Assembly: GCA_027592975.1 (NCBI GenBank)
Contig: JAQCJS010000038.1
Coordinates: 1-8,107, forward strand
Direction: 5' to 3'
DNA from: Chloroflexota bacterium
GTDB lineage: Bacteria > Chloroflexota > Dehalococcoidia > UBA2979
Length of the DNA: 8,107 nucleotides
Part shown: positions 6,165 to 8,107 of the stretch, piece after piece
Layout: each line of letters starts with the position of its first letter
Position numbering within the stretch: the stretch's first letter is position 1
Translations under genes and position numbers: made by a program
The notes under the pieces: model-generated
Told to the model about the DNA's origin: nothing
Databases searched by the model: none
The model's input: the letters and a program-made list of their open reading frames with translations, nothing else

Positions 6165-6377
6165 CTACAGGCGGAGCTTACCGTGGGACGGCTGGCGGCG
6201 GCGCTGCTTGCCAGCGGCAAGTCGCTCTTCCTCCACCAGGTCTTCCGGGTTGCAGCGCTCGTTCTCGTGAACGTAGCCGCAGGCAACGCACGTGCCGAAC
6301 TTCCCGTACCAGTCGTCTTCGATGATCATGAGGCCGCGACAACGCGGGCAGTTCTTTGGGGGAGCACTATTCAGCAC
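6165..6377 (-). CDS. Small zinc-ribbon protein, function unknown
   Basis: 70 residues from GTG 6377. A GTG at 6383 is also in frame but directly abuts GGAGG (6388-6384), leaving no spacing, while the GTG at 6377 sits six bases after it and is the better start. Two cysteine pairs, C10-x2-C13 and C30-x2-C33, separated by 16 residues, form a typical zinc-ribbon knuckle pair. The intervening LMIIEDDWYGKFG would be the ribbon's strand and turn. C42 is an extra cysteine. The C-terminus (57-70) is strongly basic (KQRRRQ), which suits contact with nucleic acid or ribosomes. I do not recognise a named family. Its neighbours are unrelated, and a promoter with a possible short ORF lies upstream on the same strand, so it may be the second gene of a two-gene transcript. 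Confidence 0.8.
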   Translation of the reverse strand: MLNSAPPKNCPRCRGLMIIEDDWYGKFGTCVACGYVHENERCNPEDLVEEERLAAGKQRRRQPSHGKLRL

Positions 6378-6383
6378 TGCCAC

Positions 6384-6388
6384 CCTCC
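6384..6388 (-). promoter_or_regulatory. Ribosome binding site of the zinc-ribbon gene
   Basis: GGAGG (in AAAGGAGGG on the minus strand), 0 bases from the first GTG and 6 from the second. It therefore decides for the start at 6377. Confidence 0.75.
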
Positions 6389-6444
6389 TTTGGATGTCTT
6401 CCGTACAGTCGGCATCCCGCCGGTGAGGGCTGAGCCAGTTAGCC

Positions 6445-6453
6445 GCCGAGGTT
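6445..6453 (-). repeat. Copy 3 of the 9-mer AACCTCGGC
   Basis: It lies 67 bp upstream of the zinc-ribbon GTG, reading in the gene's direction, and overlaps the TAA of the possible short ORF at 6452-6574. Confidence 0.5.
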
Positions 6454-6574
6454 AGCTGTCGGGTTCGGGCTGGTTCAGAATCGCCCGTCCTTCCCGGTGG
6501 AAGGATTCACCCCAGTCGTTGGGTCCCCCGGTCTCCGTCTCCACGGAGATTTGGCCGTTGTCACCAATCACCAT
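6452..6574 (-). CDS. Possible 40-residue ORF upstream of the zinc-ribbon gene
   Basis: ATG 6574 to TAA 6452. The protein begins MVIGDNGQISVETETGGP, continues through NDWGESFHREGR and ends NQPEPDS. It is acidic (8 Asp/Glu against 2 Arg) and has no membrane segment or cysteine. Codon third positions are about three-quarters G/C (30 of 40), similar to the neighbouring zinc-ribbon gene by eye. In favour: a good promoter lies about 30 bases before it and it fills half of an otherwise empty 322-bp gap. Against: there is no Shine-Dalgarno, the start lies beside a stable hairpin, and I recognise no family. It could instead be untranslated leader or a small RNA. The gap 6378-6699 holds this ORF, the promoter and hairpins described separately, and nothing else I can identify. 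Confidence 0.4.
   Translation of the reverse strand: MVIGDNGQISVETETGGPNDWGESFHREGRAILNQPEPDS
6488..6549 (-). other. Two perfect 7-bp tetraloop hairpins in the leader transcript
   Basis: Bases 6532-6538 pair with 6543-6549, and 6488-6494 with 6499-6505; each is a perfect 7-bp stem with a 4-base loop. On the minus-strand RNA the first loop is GGAG, which presents the GGA core recognised by CsrA. The second loop is ACCG. Both lie within the possible short ORF. CsrA binding is inference. Confidence 0.45.
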
Positions 6575-6603
6575 CACATGTGTGAGGGGTTCGTGATTGT
6601 GAC
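6560..6603 (-). promoter_or_regulatory. Stem-loop at the predicted 5' end of the leader transcript
   Basis: Bases 6593-6603 (GTCACAATCAC on the minus strand) pair with 6560-6571 through 11 pairs with one bulged base, around a 21-base loop. The stem starts at about the expected transcription start and includes the second and third codons of the possible short ORF. It could protect the 5' end or gate translation. Confidence 0.45.
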
Positions 6604-6609
6604 GACAAG

Positions 6610-6637
6610 AGCATACTGTGGGTTAAGAGCCTGTCAA
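6610..6637 (-). promoter_or_regulatory. Sigma70-type promoter reading toward the zinc-ribbon gene
   Basis: The minus strand carries TTGACA (6637-6632, a perfect -35), a 16-base spacer and TATGCT (6615-6610, 4 of 6 to TATAAT). The expected start is near 6603. It is the best promoter match in the window and sits only 63 bp past the methyltransferase start-distal end, in locally AT-richer DNA. Confidence 0.6.
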
Positions 6638-6699
6638 CCCTGGCCGATCCATCATTTCTTCCACTATCGGCACCGCAAACACCTATCAATACCCGCTGT

Positions 6700-7431
6700 T
6701 TACCGTTTCGCCAGCCAGACCAGTTCTGTGGACGCCTCCGCGAACGCTCCGCCCTGGCAGTCGCCGTACAACGCCTCCACCGTGAACCCCGCCCGGATCA
6801 GGAGCGCCTCCATCTCCTCGCGGCGCACGTAGCGGAGGGTTAGCGTCCCCCGCCGCCGCACGGTGACCTCCCGCCAGCGGAGGCGCGAGGTCACCGTGCG
6901 CGCCGGCCCGAAGTCGTGGTGCGCCTGCACCCGGCCAGCCGCGTCGAACGGCTCGTAGTGGTGCGCGGAGCGCCCCGCCCACCGCGCGATGATGCCGAGG
7001 TCCGGGTTGAAGACGTTGAGCGCCAGCCGGCCTCCCGGCTGCAGTGCCCGGTGGCACGCGGCCAGCGTGGCCTCCTGATCGGCGTCATGGAGGTTATGGA
7101 GGAAAGCGCGAAACGGGATCGTGACCAGCGGGACGGGCTGCTCCACGGTGAACGAGCGCATGTCCCCCTGTACCAGTCGCAGCCGCGAGGCGATGCCAGC
7201 TGCCTCCGCGCGTGCCCGCGCGACCACCAGCATCTCCGGCGACGTGTCGATCCCGATCACCTCGACGCCCGCGGCGGCGGTCGGGATGGCGATGCGCCCG
7301 GTGCCGACGCCCAGCTCCACTACCGGCCCGCCGGAGGCGACGGCCAGGTCGCGGTAGAAGGCCACGTCCCCCGGGATGCCGCGCGCGGTCTCATCGTACA
7401 GCTCGGGAGCCTGCTGGTAGTAGTCGTTCAC
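6700..7431 (-). CDS. Class I SAM-dependent methyltransferase, substrate unknown
   Basis: 243 residues from GTG 7431 to TAA 6700. The Rossmann core shows motif I VVELGVGTGRIAIP (37-50), the acidic end of strand 2 in GIDTSPEML (60-68; D62 should bind the SAM ribose), QGDMRSF (88-94), and PGGRLALNVFNPD (132-144) for the strand 5 region. The C-terminal part (about 150-243) has mostly beta pattern, with a late helix REEMEALLIRAGF. The N-terminus, NDYYQQAPELYDE, is typical of this superfamily's small-molecule enzymes. A longer in-frame reading exists upstream, but it would run back through the start of the divergent cobT, so I reject it. No Shine-Dalgarno precedes the GTG, while a TACGCT (7444-7439) ends 7 bases before it, which would fit a leaderless transcript. 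It is not a recognisable cobalamin-pathway methylase. Confidence 0.85.
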   Translation of the reverse strand: MNDYYQQAPELYDETARGIPGDVAFYRDLAVASGGPVVELGVGTGRIAIPTAAAGVEVIGIDTSPEMLVVARARAEAAGIASRLRLVQGDMRSFTVEQPVPLVTIPFRAFLHNLHDADQEATLAACHRALQPGGRLALNVFNPDLGIIARWAGRSAHHYEPFDAAGRVQAHHDFGPARTVTSRLRWREVTVRRRGTLTLRYVRREEMEALLIRAGFTVEALYGDCQGGAFAEASTELVWLAKR

Positions 7432-7470
7432 CGGCGTGAGCGTACCGCCGACGGCACGCGGCGCGGCGGG

Positions 7471-7476
7471 TACACT
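7471..7476 (+). promoter_or_regulatory. -10-like TACACT upstream of cobT
   Basis: TACACT (4 of 6 to TATAAT) lies in the 84-bp divergent gap, with CCGACG (3 of 6 to TTGACA) 17 bp upstream. A transcript from here would leave a leader of about 33 bases. This is a weak call. There is no room for a cobalamin riboswitch in this gap. Confidence 0.3.
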
Positions 7477-7505
7477 CGGTGCGACGTCACGCCGCGCGCG
7501 ATCTG

Positions 7506-7514
7506 CCGAGGTTC
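7506..7514 (-). repeat. Copy 4 of the 9-mer AACCTCGGC
   Basis: It lies 74 bp upstream of the methyltransferase GTG, reading in its direction. The opposite strand (GCCGAGGTT) includes the GAGG that serves as the likely cobT ribosome site. Confidence 0.5.
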
Positions 7515-7515
7515 C

Positions 7516-8107
7516 ATGCCGGTCACCGACCCTGACGCGCTGATCGCCCAGACCGTCGCCGCGATCGGCGTGCCGGATGAGCGCGCCGCTGCGGAGGCCG
7601 ACCGCCGGCAGAACGACCTGACCAAGCCCCCGGGAGCGCTCGGGAGCCTGGAGCGCCTGGCCACGCGGATCGCGGGGATCACCGGGCAGGCCCGGCCGCG
7701 CCTGGATCGCCGGCTGATCGTGGTGGCCGCCGGCGACCACGGCGTCGCCGCGCAGGGCGTCTCCGCCTACCCGGCCGAGGTAACGGCGCAGATGGTCGCC
7801 AACTTCCTGGCCGGCGGCGCTGCGGTGAACGTCCTCGCCGCCCACGCCGGGGCGCGGGTTCTCGTCGTGGACGCAGGGGTCGCCGGCGAGACGCCCGAGG
7901 ATCCCCGACTGCTCCGCCTGCGCCTGGCCCCCGGCACGCGCGACATGACCCGCGAGCGCGCAATGACCCGCGCGATGGCCGCGCGCGCCGTGGCAGAGGG
8001 GATCGCGCTCGTCAGCCGGGAGCGTGACGTGGCGGGCGGCGCCGAGGGCGCGGACATCATCGCCGCGGGCGAGATGGGCATCGGCAACACGACCGCCGCC
8101 GCCGCGA
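7516..8107 (+). CDS. cobT: Nicotinate-nucleotide--dimethylbenzimidazole phosphoribosyltransferase CobT, 3' end outside the window
   Basis: 197 codons are visible from ATG 7516, with GAGG four bases upstream (7508-7511). The family is about 350 residues, so roughly the C-terminal 40 percent, including the catalytic Glu, lies beyond the window end. The enzyme moves phosphoribose from nicotinate mononucleotide to dimethylbenzimidazole, giving alpha-ribazole phosphate for the lower loop of cobalamin. Visible marks are TKPPGALGSLE (36-46), AAGDHGVAAQGVSAYPAEVT (71-90), the Gly/Ala-rich stretch 96-106, a GTRDM-type turn (140-144) and the signature GEMGIGNTT (185-193). The frame is intact throughout. 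It is divergently placed from the methyltransferase. Other cob genes may follow downstream but none are in view. Confidence 0.96.
   Translation, partial: MPVTDPDALIAQTVAAIGVPDERAAAEADRRQNDLTKPPGALGSLERLATRIAGITGQARPRLDRRLIVVAAGDHGVAAQGVSAYPAEVTAQMVANFLAGGAAVNVLAAHAGARVLVVDAGVAGETPEDPRLLRLRLAPGTRDMTRERAMTRAMAARAVAEGIALVSRERDVAGGAEGADIIAAGEMGIGNTTAAAA

Noticed and set aside
6664..6671. GCCGATAG on the minus strand, resembling the flagellar sigma28 -10 (GCCGATAA)
   Set aside because: No TAAA-type -35 lies 15 bases upstream and no flagellar gene follows; a single 7-of-8 match is not enough.
6497..6832. A 111-codon plus-strand frame across the gene-free gap and the methyltransferase end
   Set aside because: It has no ribosome site or family resemblance, and its second half is antisense to a clear gene. 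The minus-strand promoter and ORF explain the region better.
7432..7515. Cobalamin riboswitch upstream of cobT
   Set aside because: The gap is 84 bp, far shorter than a cobalamin aptamer, and no B12-box-like core is seen.

Overview
The window is very GC-rich, with GC-ending codons and tightly packed genes, as expected of a high-GC bacterium. The gene set (CimA-type citramalate synthase, a FliW/CsrA pair, an OmpR/PhoB-type two-component system, a CobT start and several small proteins) would fit Chloroflexota of the Thermomicrobia/Sphaerobacter kind or a deep actinobacterial lineage. No single feature decides this, so the taxonomy is inference. I see no insertion sequence, CRISPR array, tRNA, rRNA or prophage gene.

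Layout. Positions 1-1353 (+) hold the C-terminal five-sixths or so of a citramalate synthase, cut by the window start. It converges on a three-gene minus-strand operon: response regulator (4410-3706), sensor kinase (3701-2178) and a membrane-anchored double-PDZ protein (2181-1384). These are joined by a 4-bp gap and then an ATGA stop/start overlap. Upstream on the same strand are csrA (4900-4658) and fliW (5469-4987), the post-transcriptional regulator and its protein antagonist. Further upstream are a small dimeric alpha/beta-barrel protein (5996-5682) and a 70-residue zinc-ribbon protein (6377-6165). A 322-bp stretch at 6378-6699 has no recognised family. It holds a good sigma70-type promoter, a possible 40-codon ORF and several hairpins. 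A class I SAM methyltransferase (7431-6700, -) then stands divergent from cobT (7516 to beyond the window end, +).

How the parts may work together. The two-component operon is a self-contained envelope-sensing module whose third gene is a protease-less PDZ protein, possibly an accessory to the kinase. FliW-CsrA is a translation-control partner switch that usually tunes flagellin synthesis, but no flagellar gene is in view, so its local targets are open. The most interesting unexplained signals are: a 9-mer (AACCTCGGC, read on the minus strand) 61-76 bp upstream of four minus-strand genes; two mutually exclusive pairings in the csrA leader, one of which covers its ribosome binding site; and a promoter followed by a hairpin-rich short transcript with a GGA tetraloop, as a CsrA target might have.
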